NCBI GenBank assembly: GCA_028874335.1
Contig: JAPPJY010000095.1
Coordinates: 1-64,000 of the forward strand
Length of the DNA stretch: 64,000 nucleotides
Origin: Gemmatimonadota bacterium
Lineage (GTDB): Bacteria > Latescibacterota > UBA2968 > GCA-2709665
Reading direction: 5' to 3'
Shown here piece by piece: positions 35,029-44,198 of the stretch (the first letter of the stretch is position 1; every line of letters begins with the position of its first letter). The translations under genes and the position numbers were made by a program. Below the pieces are notes generated by a model. It worked only from the letters and a program-made list of their open reading frames with translations, was not told the origin of the DNA and did not search any database.

Positions 35029-35526
35029 TCACAAATACGCGTAATAGATGACCTCTTTGCGCTCGATGTTGAAGCCCGCCTTCTCATAGGCCCGCCGGGC
35101 GCCGGCCTGCGCGTCGTTCAGGCCCGTTCTTACCTGGGCGTATTTCAGCCCCGCCTTCCGGAACCGGTCCATGACGAAGTTGTACATCATGGTCCCGATT
35201 CCCTGCCCCTGCAACCCGGCCTCGACGGCGTTCAGGCCGACGATTCCAATCCCTTTCTTCATATCCAGCAGATAGGTGATGAACGCCGCGACCTCGCCGG
35301 TTTCGCGTGACTCGACGACGAACGCCCATTCCGGGTGTTCCGCCAGGTGGCGCCCGACGCTGGCCTTGATGTTCTCCGGCCAGTTCGCATAGAGGGCGCC
35401 GAAGAGCTCCTCGCCCCAGTTCTCTTCGTGCAGCCCGAAAATCGGCTCCCACGCCTGGCGGACGATCTCGCCTATCCGGTCCAGGTCGGCTTCGGTCGCG
35501 GGGCGAATTCGGTATCGGTCGTCCAT
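35029..35526 (-). CDS. GNAT family N-acetyltransferase
   Basis: 165 residues with the GNAT layout: YRIRPATEADLDRIGEIVRQAW at the start, motif A VGLNAVEAGLQGQGIGTMMYNFVMDRF (QGxGIG acetyl-CoA loop) and a C-terminal ARRAYEKAGF motif B. Transfers acetyl from acetyl-CoA to an amine; substrate unknown. ATG at 35526 chosen by GAGG 5 bases upstream. Follows the Ldh-type dehydrogenase by 27 bp. Confidence 0.9.
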   Translation of the reverse strand: MDDRYRIRPATEADLDRIGEIVRQAWEPIFGLHEENWGEELFGALYANWPENIKASVGRHLAEHPEWAFVVESRETGEVAAFITYLLDMKKGIGIVGLNAVEAGLQGQGIGTMMYNFVMDRFRKAGLKYAQVRTGLNDAQAGARRAYEKAGFNIERKEVIYYAYL

Positions 35527-35553
35527 ATTTCCTCGCATCGAGATAGCGTCGGA

Positions 35554-36633
35554 CTACAGAGTATCCGGGAAACGTACGCCCAATCGCTTTGCCCACTCCT
35601 CCAGTTCCTGGCGCACATCCGGTTCCAGCGGCACGCCGTGAATCTCGCATTCCCGCCGGGTCCGCTCCATTCTCTCGCCGGGCAGCCGGATCTCATCGGA
35701 CTCGCCGTCCAGGGGACTGCCCTTGAGGTCCGCGACAAAATCCGCCATCCGCGCTTCGAAATCGGCCACGGGCATAAACGCCGCGACGTCAATTGCGATG
35801 CAGCAATGGCTGACCGCGTGGGTCTTGTCCGTGCGGTCCGCCTGGTCGCGTGGCGTGATGTCGCTCAGGAAAGCGGCCCCGCCCAGCACCCCCGTCAACG
35901 CCTCAACGAGAATGGCCAAACCTGCGCCCTTATGGCCGCCGATCGGCATCGTGGTCCCGCCGCCGATGACGGCCCGTGGGTCGTCGGTGGGCCTGCCGTC
36001 CCGGTCGAAGCCCCGAATATCCCGGGGAATCCGCTTACCTTCCCGGATCCACTGCCGCATCCGGCCCCCCGAGGCGGTCATGCACGCGTCGAACAGGATG
36101 GGGAAGCCGCCGGCTGTCGGAATGCCAAACCCCATCGGCGTGTTGCCGATCACAGAGCCGCGGGCGCCGGGATATCCCATGGATCCCTTGGTGTTCGAAA
36201 ACGCCATGCCGATCATGCCCGCGTTGGCCGCTTCCAGGCAATACGGTACGGCGGCGAGAAAGTGGTTGTTGCGTACGATCAGCGCGACGCCGATGCCACC
36301 CTCCCGGGCCTTGGCGATCGCAAGCCGCATCCCCTTCATGCAGCCGACGATCCCCACGCCGTGGTCGCCTTCGATAACCGCGGTCATGCCCCGGTCGCTC
36401 AGAACAGGCTGGTCCGGGTTGGCCCGGATCGTCCCATCGTCCAATCCCCGAAGATTGAAATGAACGAGCCGGAGCCCGTGGGTCGTATTACCGCGGGTCT
36501 CCTGGCAGAGGGTCGCCCCGGCGATCGTTTGCGCGTCGTCGCCGGGCACGCCGGCGGCCAGATACAGGTCGCGTACGAATGTTTCCAGGACGTCCGCCGC
36601 CACACGGGTCGAGGCCTGGCCGGGTCCGTTCAT
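35554..36633 (-). CDS. Ldh-family malate/L-lactate/ureidoglycolate-type dehydrogenase
   Basis: 359 residues of the NAD(P)-dependent malate/lactate dehydrogenase family with non-Rossmann fold: ETRGNTTHGLRLVHF holds the catalytic histidine region, GIGVALIVRNNHFLAA and GNTPMGFGIPT bind cofactor and substrate. It oxidises a 2-hydroxy acid, fitting sugar-acid breakdown. ATG at 36633 has GGAGG 8 bases upstream. Stop is 27 bp from the GNAT gene; the sialidase-like gene lies 43 bp upstream. Confidence 0.88.
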   Translation of the reverse strand: MNGPGQASTRVAADVLETFVRDLYLAAGVPGDDAQTIAGATLCQETRGNTTHGLRLVHFNLRGLDDGTIRANPDQPVLSDRGMTAVIEGDHGVGIVGCMKGMRLAIAKAREGGIGVALIVRNNHFLAAVPYCLEAANAGMIGMAFSNTKGSMGYPGARGSVIGNTPMGFGIPTAGGFPILFDACMTASGGRMRQWIREGKRIPRDIRGFDRDGRPTDDPRAVIGGGTTMPIGGHKGAGLAILVEALTGVLGGAAFLSDITPRDQADRTDKTHAVSHCCIAIDVAAFMPVADFEARMADFVADLKGSPLDGESDEIRLPGERMERTRRECEIHGVPLEPDVRQELEEWAKRLGVRFPDTL

Positions 36634-36676
36634 GTTCACAGCCTCCAATATCCGGTTGTCGCCGGCGTGCAACCCT

Positions 36677-37786
36677 TTAATCGATCTTCAACCGCACCCA
36701 ACGCGTATGCGTCACGCCGCCGACCGTACACCAGAAATACGTCATCAGGTCACCGTCGTCAAGCCGGATGCCGCCAGGTTTGCCGAAAGCGATCTGCATG
36801 TGTTCGGCCAGGAAATTGTCGGTCTCCGGCTCACCGAGCGTGGCCTCGGCCCCGGCGTCGAAAACGACGATCTGGCCATCCGTATCGAACGTCTCCAGGT
36901 CGTCGCTGAGCGCCACGCGAATCCCATGCGGTTCGTGGCGGAAGTTGTAGATGGCCGCCACCCGTCCGTCTGCCAGCGCGATGGGGGAGCAGACCTGCCC
37001 GCGCAGGTTGGTTGGCCGGGGCGGCGACCAGGTCCGCCCGCCGTCTTCTGAAACGGTCCAGTGATTGGGAAGATCCTCGGAGGTACCATAGACGTGGGTC
37101 CAGAGCATGGTGTAGATTCTGCCGTCCGGCAACACCGTATTCATCTGGTCCCACCAGAGCAATGCCCCCGAAGGATCGTCGGCCACCACCGTAAACTCAC
37201 CCCAGGTCCGTCCCTGGTCGGCGGAGAAGACCGCCGCGGCCTTCTGATCGGGGGGCCCCTCATATCCTTCCGGCTTCCAGGTCTCCAGTGGGTACATCCA
37301 CCGGTCCGGAGCGAGTTGAAGAAGCACACCGGCGCCATTGCACGTGTATTTCACCGGCGGCAGATCCACGTGAACGACCTGAGGCGGTGACCAGGTGCGG
37401 CCCTTGTCATCCGACCGGAACAGCAGCATCTCCGGGCGTTGCAGCACCTCCGAGTTCGGATCGAACAGTTCTTCACCCTGCATCTCGAAACGCGTCGCGG
37501 TCATGACGAGCCGGCCGCCGGGCGCCTCGCTGACGTGGGGACTTCTGTAGCTCCAACCGTCTTCCGCCGGCCCGTCGCCGTGGATGCTGCCTTCGTTCAT
37601 CCACGATGCGGCCCCGTCGGAGGAGCGAAGGACTTCGATATGGTTGTCCGAGGAACCCAGGCTCTCGCCCACGTGCTGGCAGGCAATCATGCTGCCATCG
37701 GACAACGGGGTGATGGCGGGCATGAACGCCCCTGTCCCGCGACGCCATGAAAGGATGCCTCCGTCAACGGTCTGTATCATCGCCAC
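36677..37786 (-). CDS. Sialidase-type (BNR repeat) propeller protein
   Basis: 369 residues with Asp-box repeats SDDKGRTWSPP, SADQGRTWGEF, SEDGGRTWSPP and a weaker SSDGAASW, which define a six-bladed sialidase fold. A catalytic arginine triad cannot be fixed by eye. No signal peptide. Starts at GTG, or at ATG six bases on. Possibly hydrolyses a nonulosonic-acid or another terminal sugar. Upstream of the Ldh-type gene. Confidence 0.82.
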   Translation of the reverse strand: MAMIQTVDGGILSWRRGTGAFMPAITPLSDGSMIACQHVGESLGSSDNHIEVLRSSDGAASWMNEGSIHGDGPAEDGWSYRSPHVSEAPGGRLVMTATRFEMQGEELFDPNSEVLQRPEMLLFRSDDKGRTWSPPQVVHVDLPPVKYTCNGAGVLLQLAPDRWMYPLETWKPEGYEGPPDQKAAAVFSADQGRTWGEFTVVADDPSGALLWWDQMNTVLPDGRIYTMLWTHVYGTSEDLPNHWTVSEDGGRTWSPPRPTNLRGQVCSPIALADGRVAAIYNFRHEPHGIRVALSDDLETFDTDGQIVVFDAGAEATLGEPETDNFLAEHMQIAFGKPGGIRLDDGDLMTYFWCTVGGVTHTRWVRLKID

Positions 37787-37895
37787 GCATCCCCGTCAGC
37801 ATATTTGTCGACAAAAAGGAACTTACATGGATGGAATGGATCGACAGGATCAACCCCAAACAACCGGAAGCATGCACCTGAATCAGGATAGGAAA

Positions 37896-39911
37896 CTATC
37901 GCCACGTCAGTTCCACGGCCAGGTATTCGGTCTGATTCGACATTCTGACGGGCATAACGACCTCGCTGCCGTTGATTTCGGAGACGGCGAGCGCGTCGGC
38001 TCCCGTGAAAATGTCGGTCAATGACAGAATCCGCGCGCCTTCTGGCGCGCGCATCACGAGATTCGTCCGGTAGGCCAGCCCCACGTAATTGAAGATGAGG
38101 CAGACAAGGCAGCCGTCGCCGATCATCGGAAACAACTCCATAGTCGGCACGTCCCGGCGGTCCCACGGCCGCAAATTCCGGTAGGCGTTGTCGGGCGGGT
38201 AGGGTGCGAGGCGGGCGACCGGTTCGTCCCGCGCCAGCCATTTCAGGATATTCCTCAGCAGGGGTATGCCGTCCGTGGGCGTCCGGACGCCGCCGTGGTC
38301 GCCGCGCGTCACGTAGCTGAACTCGGGGACCCCAGCCAGCCAGACCTGTCGGCCGCCGTTTTCCTCGTTCACCACCAGCGCCGGCCTCCCGTCGATCTCG
38401 CTCACTGTCTCCCCTTCGATTCCCGGTTCGGAAAACGCGGACTGCAGCATGACGGGGTGCGAAATGCCCTCCAGGAAAGGATGGTCCCGTCCTGCGGGCC
38501 GCATTTCCGCGCTGTCGATGGATATCCCCTGCGGCGGCGGACTCGGCCCGCTGCCCGGCCAGTCCCGGTTCGGAGTCCGCCCCACCCAGAGCAGACCGTT
38601 GCCCGATGCTGCATGCGACTGCAGTACGGCCTCCTGTTCTCGGGTCAGGCAGTGGGTATCCGGCAGAATCGCCGGCCCTTCCAGCGCCTCCCCGGCATCC
38701 GCGAGGCGACCGTCGAAGTGCCAGCGCCACGGCAGGCCCACGTGGTTCATCACGTCGGGCCAGACCGCCAGCGCCTTCCGGGCCCAGCCGGTTTCCGGAT
38801 GCCCGTAGATTTCCGTCTGCGTGGGATTGATGACGGTCGCGGACGCGCAGGGTTTCGTCTTCTCGAAACAGGGAATGAGCTTCCCCGCCTCGTGGAATCC
38901 GTCCAGAAATCCGGGAAGGATGCGGGCGAGATCGTTGGAATACGGCGTAATGTTGTCCGCGCCGAGCGCGTAGGGAACCGCGCCGGCCATGAAACCGTCT
39001 CTGCTGGTCAACTCCGGCCCGCCCAGGGGCGGCCTGAAAGCCTGCGGATAGATATTCATCGAACGCCCGACCGTGGCGCCGGCCAGCGTCCGGGTCGCCT
39101 CGGTCAGGATCCGGCGCGCGGGCCGATAGGTGAAATGCGACGTATGGTTGTAGTGGTAGGGATCCGTACAGAGCACGTCCTGGGCCAGCGCGTCCTGCGA
39201 GAGATCGATCCCCGCGCGCCAGATGTTGTCGTTGAAGGATACGACCACCGGCGAATACTGAATGCCGACCAGGACGTCCGGGCGCTCCTTCCTGATCTGC
39301 TCGCGGAACCAGGCATGGACTTCGGTCCACCGCGCCATCCTGCGCTGCACCCACGCCCACCACGCATCCGAGTCCCAATCGAAGTCCGAAGGCGGCGCCG
39401 AGCCGTATTCCCTTTCGTATTCGGATACGCAGTGGTCGCAATAGCAGCCGATGTCGCCGTTTGCGAACCCGATCGCGGCTTCGTCGTTGAGGTGAATCTC
39501 CCGGAGCGCGGGCAGCCCGATCACTTTCCTCAGGAGATCGAGGTATTCCGCTTTGTTCTCCGGCTGAAACGGGCACAGCCATTTGGTGCGTACCAGGTTG
39601 TCGCTGTCCAGCGCGGTACCCGAACCGCCGACGCAAACCATGGCCCGCTCCGGATACTCGCGCAAGAACGTCTCCCGGTACTTCATATAGCCGGTGAATA
39701 CGGTCATCCCCAGGCCGAATTCCTGTGCCCACGCGCCGAAGTGACCCACCTGCTCCCAGTCAAATCCCTGGCCCGTGAATTTCCGCTCGCCCGCTTTCAG
39801 TGAGACGCCGATATCCGTGAACCCCTCGCTCCGGACTCGCGCCACGTGGTCGCGGGAATAGCTCACCTTCTGGATGTTCAGAAGCGCCGTACGGCGAATC
39901 GTTCGTTTCAT
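37896..39911 (-). CDS. GHL6-like TIM-barrel putative glycoside hydrolase (paralogue 3)
   Basis: 671-residue close relative of 6079..8100 (shared LLNIQKVSYSRD-type start, FTGYMKY, CPFQPENK, IHLNDEAAIG, GCYCDHC, DPYHYNHTSHFTYRP). ATG at 39911 has GCGAGG 7 bases upstream. It sits 21 bp after the AbiEii gene, so the abortive-infection promoter may drive it too. A 651-residue ORF at 37777..39732 is a shadow frame. Function inferred only from fold. Confidence 0.75.
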   Translation of the reverse strand: MKRTIRRTALLNIQKVSYSRDHVARVRSEGFTDIGVSLKAGERKFTGQGFDWEQVGHFGAWAQEFGLGMTVFTGYMKYRETFLREYPERAMVCVGGSGTALDSDNLVRTKWLCPFQPENKAEYLDLLRKVIGLPALREIHLNDEAAIGFANGDIGCYCDHCVSEYEREYGSAPPSDFDWDSDAWWAWVQRRMARWTEVHAWFREQIRKERPDVLVGIQYSPVVVSFNDNIWRAGIDLSQDALAQDVLCTDPYHYNHTSHFTYRPARRILTEATRTLAGATVGRSMNIYPQAFRPPLGGPELTSRDGFMAGAVPYALGADNITPYSNDLARILPGFLDGFHEAGKLIPCFEKTKPCASATVINPTQTEIYGHPETGWARKALAVWPDVMNHVGLPWRWHFDGRLADAGEALEGPAILPDTHCLTREQEAVLQSHAASGNGLLWVGRTPNRDWPGSGPSPPPQGISIDSAEMRPAGRDHPFLEGISHPVMLQSAFSEPGIEGETVSEIDGRPALVVNEENGGRQVWLAGVPEFSYVTRGDHGGVRTPTDGIPLLRNILKWLARDEPVARLAPYPPDNAYRNLRPWDRRDVPTMELFPMIGDGCLVCLIFNYVGLAYRTNLVMRAPEGARILSLTDIFTGADALAVSEINGSEVVMPVRMSNQTEYLAVELTWR

Positions 39912-39932
39912 TCGATTTCCTCGCGACACCGG

Positions 39933-40919
39933 TCAGGATAATCCTTTGTGGCGCCGCACGTTGAGAGCCTTCCATTCAAGAAGCGGCTGGGATTGGATGC
40001 GACTCTGTAGGGATCTATCGTCGGTTAATATCGACGCATCGATCTCGCCTTGTTCCAGCAGAAGATCGAGAAATGCGAGCTCGGCGTCAGTAAAGGGCAG
40101 CACCGCTGAAATCCCCAGCCGGCATTCTTTGACCAGCATCTCCCCGTAGGTCGTCGCTTCCCGGGAGCCCTGTATCGAACCCACGTGGAGCGACGGCACA
40201 AGCTGGCTGGCCAACTCTGCAACGTCCAGATCCACGTCCGCGACCGAAATCCCGCGCCAGTCTTTACGGTCCATGGCGCCATAGACGACGAAAGCGATTC
40301 TGAGTCGATTGCGGTCGAGATCTTCCATGGAGAAGATCAGACGGCTGTCGAACAGGTCCCTCGCCCTGCGGCGCGCCAGCAGCGCGGAGAGCTTCCCTGC
40401 CGCGAGCTCATGAATGTCCATCACGGGGATGTCCGTGACCTGCCAGCTTCCAAGCGATCGGGAATCCATCTTGGTAATGGGCCACAAGGGAACGCGGTAC
40501 ATGAAGTTGATATCCACGTCGAGATTGCCGCTCACCCCGGATGCGCTCTGATAGCGGAGCAACCATTTCCCGCCGGCGTGTTCTTCAGGCATCCGCCTGA
40601 CTGTGAAATCCTCTCGACGGAACACGTCCTGTACCGCTTTTTCGATCCTGGGACGCTCCTCCAGCATGGCGTCCCGTTGCCGGGTCCCCACGTAGTTCAA
40701 ATCTATGTCGACCGAAAGTCTGGGGACGTCGAAGACGAAGAGGTTCAAAGCCGTCCCGCCCTTGAGGACCAGCTTACCCTTGAGGAAGGGGTGACTGTGC
40801 AAGGCCTCGAGCAGTTCGAGCAGTCGGACCGCCTTTTCCAGCATGTCGGCTCGAAATTTCGTCGCTTCGGCTTCGGCGGCCAGCTTCTCGGGGGAGATTC
40901 TCAAAGGACCTCCGCCCAC
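39933..40919 (-). CDS. AbiEii-type nucleotidyltransferase toxin
   Basis: 328-residue protein of the AbiEii/AbiGii family with motif LKGGTALNLF...SVDIDLNY (Lys53, Gly54, Gly55, Thr56, Asp71, Asp73) and further conserved AAGKLSALLARRRARDLFD. In type IV systems it blocks growth by nucleotidyl transfer to tRNA, and helps stop phage. Starts at GTG, though TTG five codons on follows GGAGG better. Overlaps AbiEi by 19 bp. Function looks intact. Confidence 0.9.
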   Translation of the reverse strand: MGGGPLRISPEKLAAEAEATKFRADMLEKAVRLLELLEALHSHPFLKGKLVLKGGTALNLFVFDVPRLSVDIDLNYVGTRQRDAMLEERPRIEKAVQDVFRREDFTVRRMPEEHAGGKWLLRYQSASGVSGNLDVDINFMYRVPLWPITKMDSRSLGSWQVTDIPVMDIHELAAGKLSALLARRRARDLFDSRLIFSMEDLDRNRLRIAFVVYGAMDRKDWRGISVADVDLDVAELASQLVPSLHVGSIQGSREATTYGEMLVKECRLGISAVLPFTDAELAFLDLLLEQGEIDASILTDDRSLQSRIQSQPLLEWKALNVRRHKGLS

Positions 40920-41716
40920 GACCGTTCCATTACGTCATCCGGTACCACCAGGTTCCAGTTCGCCACGAGGCATCCGGATCTCCGTCTGGCGCGGTCCAGG
41001 TAATGGGGCTGAAGGGGGCGCCGGTCACGAAGCGGCCTTAGATGACGCTCGTCGATCATCAAGGCGTCACGATGCTGATCCAGGAAGAAGCCCACCTTCG
41101 CGATTGTCGTCGCATTCCCAAGCAGGAGCGCATACGCCACGACCTGGTCGACGTTGAAGAATTCCACCGATTCCAACGACCGCCAGATTTCCTCCCAGCC
41201 TCCCGCCAGGTCCGGACGATGCAGCACGTCCACGAGCGTCCGCTCCAAACTCGTGGCACGCATCGCAACACCCAAACGTTCCGTGTTCAGAACGCCAAAG
41301 TGCTCCGCACCCTGGCGGAGAAGCGCTTCGGGAAACCTGACGCCCCGGTAGACTTGAGACCGAAACACAAGCGTATCCACCGGACGGGATGCGGAATAAA
41401 CCAGGTGGCGCCAGACCGAATACGCCCGACCATAAAACTCAAGCGCCGTGTGATGTGATACGACAGCATCGCCTGTCAGTCTGGCGGCGATCAGGTAGGG
41501 GTCCACCGGGTAGGAATCGGGGTCAGCTCCCGGCGGTATGACCGCGTACAGACCGCGCCGCACTCGAATGACCCGGCCGGTTTTCCGGTAATAGGCCAGA
41601 AACGCTTCCTTTCCTCTTGTCCCGCCCCCCCCTCGGCGGGCGAGGTGCGTGGCTAGCGTCTCTCCGGTGAAGACCGGATGCAGGCGAAGAAACGCCTCGT
41701 GTTTTACGACGGGCAT
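40901..41716 (-). CDS. AbiEi-type antitoxin/regulator
   Basis: 271 residues. The N-terminal region (YYRKTGRVIRVRRGLYAV) has the winged-helix form of the AbiEi_4 family, with SHHTALEFYGRA and YRGVRFPEALL following. It would repress the operon and antagonise AbiEii. Preceded by a perfect promoter and an operator-like repeat. Weak ribosome site. Confidence 0.88.
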   Translation of the reverse strand: MPVVKHEAFLRLHPVFTGETLATHLARRGGGGTRGKEAFLAYYRKTGRVIRVRRGLYAVIPPGADPDSYPVDPYLIAARLTGDAVVSHHTALEFYGRAYSVWRHLVYSASRPVDTLVFRSQVYRGVRFPEALLRQGAEHFGVLNTERLGVAMRATSLERTLVDVLHRPDLAGGWEEIWRSLESVEFFNVDQVVAYALLLGNATTIAKVGFFLDQHRDALMIDERHLRPLRDRRPLQPHYLDRARRRSGCLVANWNLVVPDDVMERSWAEVL

Positions 41717-41809
41717 ACTTGACTTTCTGTCCCGTTTCCCGGGGTTTTGTTATGGACTTACCGATTTCTAAACCGGCCTATTTGATACTGTAACACAAAT
41801 CCCATAAAT

Positions 41810-41846
41810 ATTATATGGATTTTTCGATGAATTGTCAATTTTGACA
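41810..41846 (-). promoter_or_regulatory. Consensus sigma70 promoter of the AbiE operon with operator repeat
   Basis: On the minus strand, TTGACA is followed by exactly 17 bases and TATAAT. The -35 lies inside an inverted repeat (TGTCAATTTTGACA, 41833..41846). The transcript would begin about 90 bases before the AbiEi start codon. This is the strongest promoter match I saw; AbiEi is likely to bind the repeat. Confidence 0.8.
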
Positions 41847-41904
41847 TTCCCGAATTCGGCAACTGTGTCCCGCGAATCGATCGTTTCATCCGCCGTGATC
41901 GCAA

Positions 41905-42945
41905 CTATCGTCCCGCGGTCTCCATGCGAAGGGTACGCGGCGTTTCGGCGACCAGATCCAGGGACACGGCCCGCTGGGACCGTCCCTCCAGCACAACCTC
42001 GCGGATTTCCAGAGGCTGACCCGTTTCGGCAACGCGGACCCCGGTCACGCGATCGGGCAGCAGCAGCGTGAGGCCCTGGAGGTCGCCAGGGGAAGCCATC
42101 GTCAGAAAGACGGCCTTGCCGTCCTCCCGCCGCCCCTCGAGGCGCACGTCGGCCCTGGCCCGGGAGAATCGCGACCACCGCTCCTGGTTCTCGAACCGGC
42201 ATCCCGCCGCCCGTGCGCCGTCGAGGCCCATCTCCAGCGACCGGCGGGACGCCCCGGGACGGTCCTGGGGCATGGCGACGTAGCTCGGGTGAAAGTTGGC
42301 GATCTGCACCCCGTGCCAGCGATTCGCCGCGTCGTCGGCGAACCGGGTGAGTTCCTTGCCGTACGCTTCCGCCGAAAGGCCCACCCTTCCGGTGGACTTG
42401 GGATCCGAAGCGTCCCGTTCCCCCAGCGTCTGACTCTCGTCCCACTGCGCCGGCATGTGCCACAGGTCGAGGACCCCCACACCGTGTTGAAAATAGCGAA
42501 GAGGCAGCGCGGTCGAAATCATATACGGCCCGTAGCGCTCATCGTGCCGCATCCGCGGATCGTGGGAGACGAAGTGGGTGGGTGTGTACCAGCCGAGGTC
42601 GACCACAATCTCCGCCATCGGTTGCCCCGACCACTGGCAGCCGTGAATGCAGATCGAGTCCATCTCCAGACCGGTGTCGCGGAAGAAGCTGTCGCGGTGC
42701 GCCTCGAGGTTGGCGCGGATATCGGGAAGCGCGTTTTCGTTCAGGTCCTGCGCGGTTCGCGACCGACGGACCTTCTGTCCCGAGATCTCGACGACGGGCC
42801 TGGTGACGTCATCCAGATTGGCTTCGATGGTGATGCCGTGCCCCCGTTCGTGCCAGTCTCTCATCAAATCACCGCCGTACCGGCTTACGGGGGGTCTGTT
42901 GAATGTCAGTAAGGCGTCGTACTCCTCGACGACTTCCACCTCCAC
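41905..42945 (-). pseudogene. C-terminal part of a deacetylase-like gene cut by an in-frame TAA
   Basis: The 346-residue frame is the direct continuation of 42958..43719 beyond a TAA, in the same frame. It reads EEYDALLTFNRPPVSRYGG, then DLMRDWHERGHGI, which resembles the WHERGH region of polysaccharide deacetylases, and ends in a beta domain (LLLPDRVTGVRVAETGQ). The track begins at a GTG with no good ribosome site. It is probably the remainder of a broken gene, though separate translation or readthrough is possible. Confidence 0.55.
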
Positions 42946-42957
42946 GTCGGCGCCGGC

Positions 42958-43719
42958 TTATCCGCAGCCGTCGCCCTTCACGAACCAGAGCGCGGGGGCG
43001 GCGTCGGGAAAGTGCCAGAGTCGTGGAAGACCCGTATCGGCCAGAGATTCCAGAACAAGCGTCCTGAGGATATCCTGATGCAGATCGCACACCGGCACGT
43101 CCCGGGGCAGCTTGTCGGAGAGGTCGAAGAATCCGTAGATGTGCCGGGGCCCCGTGAGCGGCCCCATATCCTTCGCCGGCCGTTCCCGCACGTCGCCCGT
43201 ACCGTGACGCAGCGTGGCCACGGTTCGGCAGAGGTCGTAGCCGTAAATCCAGGCCGTTCCACTTCCCACGCGGGCGGAAACGAGTCCGGATCCGCATCGC
43301 TCTCCGTCATCGGCCCGAAGCGCCGCCGTTTCCTGTCCCCCGCGAAGGGGGCGGGCGGTGTCGTCCGGGCACAGCAACCTCACGTCGCCGTGTTCCCAGC
43401 CGTTCAGCGCGGTTACGGCCACGTGGGCATCGGTAACGGCATCCGAGACCGAGACGCCGAACGCTGTCGCGACGGCGGGGTCGGGCGCGGTCGAGATCAG
43501 CGTCACGCCCGCGGCGACAGCCCTCGCCAAGCGTTCCGCGGTCGTATGGCCGAAGCCGGTGCCAGCGAGAACGACCAGCCTCACGCCGGGAGACACACCG
43601 TCAAATCCCGATGCGGGGCGCTCTTCGAGCCACGGAAAGCCCTCACATCGGAGTACCTCGGCGCACAGACCTTCCGACGGGTCGTTGTCCGCGCGCAATA
43701 TCAGGATGGGTTGTTCCAT
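42958..43719 (-). CDS. N-terminal part of the split deacetylase-like gene
   Basis: 253 residues with an amidotransferase-like alpha/beta fold (PGVRLVVLAGTGFGHTTAERL, SARVGSGTAWIYGYDL), then a deacetylase motif-like WFVKGDGCG that ends at TAA. Homologous domain order (GATase-like plus NodB-like) in one chain is what I would expect, so the stop cuts it in the metal-site motif. Weak ribosome site. See the downstream half. Confidence 0.6.
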   Translation of the reverse strand: MEQPILILRADNDPSEGLCAEVLRCEGFPWLEERPASGFDGVSPGVRLVVLAGTGFGHTTAERLARAVAAGVTLISTAPDPAVATAFGVSVSDAVTDAHVAVTALNGWEHGDVRLLCPDDTARPLRGGQETAALRADDGERCGSGLVSARVGSGTAWIYGYDLCRTVATLRHGTGDVRERPAKDMGPLTGPRHIYGFFDLSDKLPRDVPVCDLHQDILRTLVLESLADTGLPRLWHFPDAAPALWFVKGDGCG

Positions 43720-43736
43720 GCAGGTACCGTTTCTAC

Positions 43737-43765
43737 TTTACAAGTGAAATCATTATTGATACCAT
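43737..43765 (+). promoter_or_regulatory. Candidate promoter of the HicB gene
   Basis: TTTACA, 17 bases, TACCAT, about 65 bases before the HicB start. The match is moderate. It sits between the divergent deacetylase-like gene and HicB. Confidence 0.45.
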
Positions 43766-43829
43766 ATTAAAGGGCAAGCACCCATGTCCGCCAGGTGATC
43801 AAGGCAATCGAAAAACTCGAGGAGTTAAG

Positions 43830-44156
43830 ATGACCGACCATTACACCTACCGGATCACGTGGTCCGCGGAAGACAGCGAACACGTGGGTCTCTGCGCGGA
43901 ATTCCCGTCGCTGAGCTGGCTCGCAACGTCTCCCATCGAGGCATTGTCCGGCATCCAGCGGCTCGTTCGGGAATCCGTGGACGACATGCGCGCCACTGGT
44001 GAGCCAACGCCGGCGCCATTGGCGGACCGCGTGTACAGCGGCAAATTCCTGGTGCGCCTGCCGCCGGAATCGCACCGGGCCCTCGTCATCGAAGCGGCGG
44101 AACAGGGCGTGAGCCTGAACCGGCTGGTGAGCGCGCGGCTGGCGGGCGTCTCATAA
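43830..44156 (+). CDS. HicB-family antitoxin, solitary
   Basis: 108 residues: an N-terminal HicB-type fold (YRITWSAEDSEHVGLCAEFPSLSWLA) and a C-terminal ribbon-helix-helix (SHRALVIEAAEQGVSLNRLVSARLA). Start at 43830 with GAGGAG 6 bases upstream. HicA normally lies beside it; here only a roughly 20-codon frame ending THVRQVIKAIEKLEELR overlaps its start (ATGA), perhaps a trace of a partner. No toxin lies downstream. Confidence 0.88.
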   Translation: MTDHYTYRITWSAEDSEHVGLCAEFPSLSWLATSPIEALSGIQRLVRESVDDMRATGEPTPAPLADRVYSGKFLVRLPPESHRALVIEAAEQGVSLNRLVSARLAGVS

Positions 44157-44198
44157 TTGGTTGCGGTTGAGGAAACGAAGCCGCATCAGGCTGCATAG

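Noticed and set aside
37777-39732. 651-residue minus ORF overlapping the GHL6-like gene
   Set aside because: Composition is that of a shadow frame of a GC-rich gene; the true frame matches two paralogues.
42958-42960. Recoding of the TAA as an amino acid
   Set aside because: UAA recoding is not known for selenocysteine or pyrrolysine, and TAA ends other genes in the window, so a mutation or error is simpler.
23772-44156. Integrated prophage explaining the toxin-antitoxin genes
   Set aside because: No integrase, capsid, tail, portal or lysis gene is present; catabolic genes continue between the loci.
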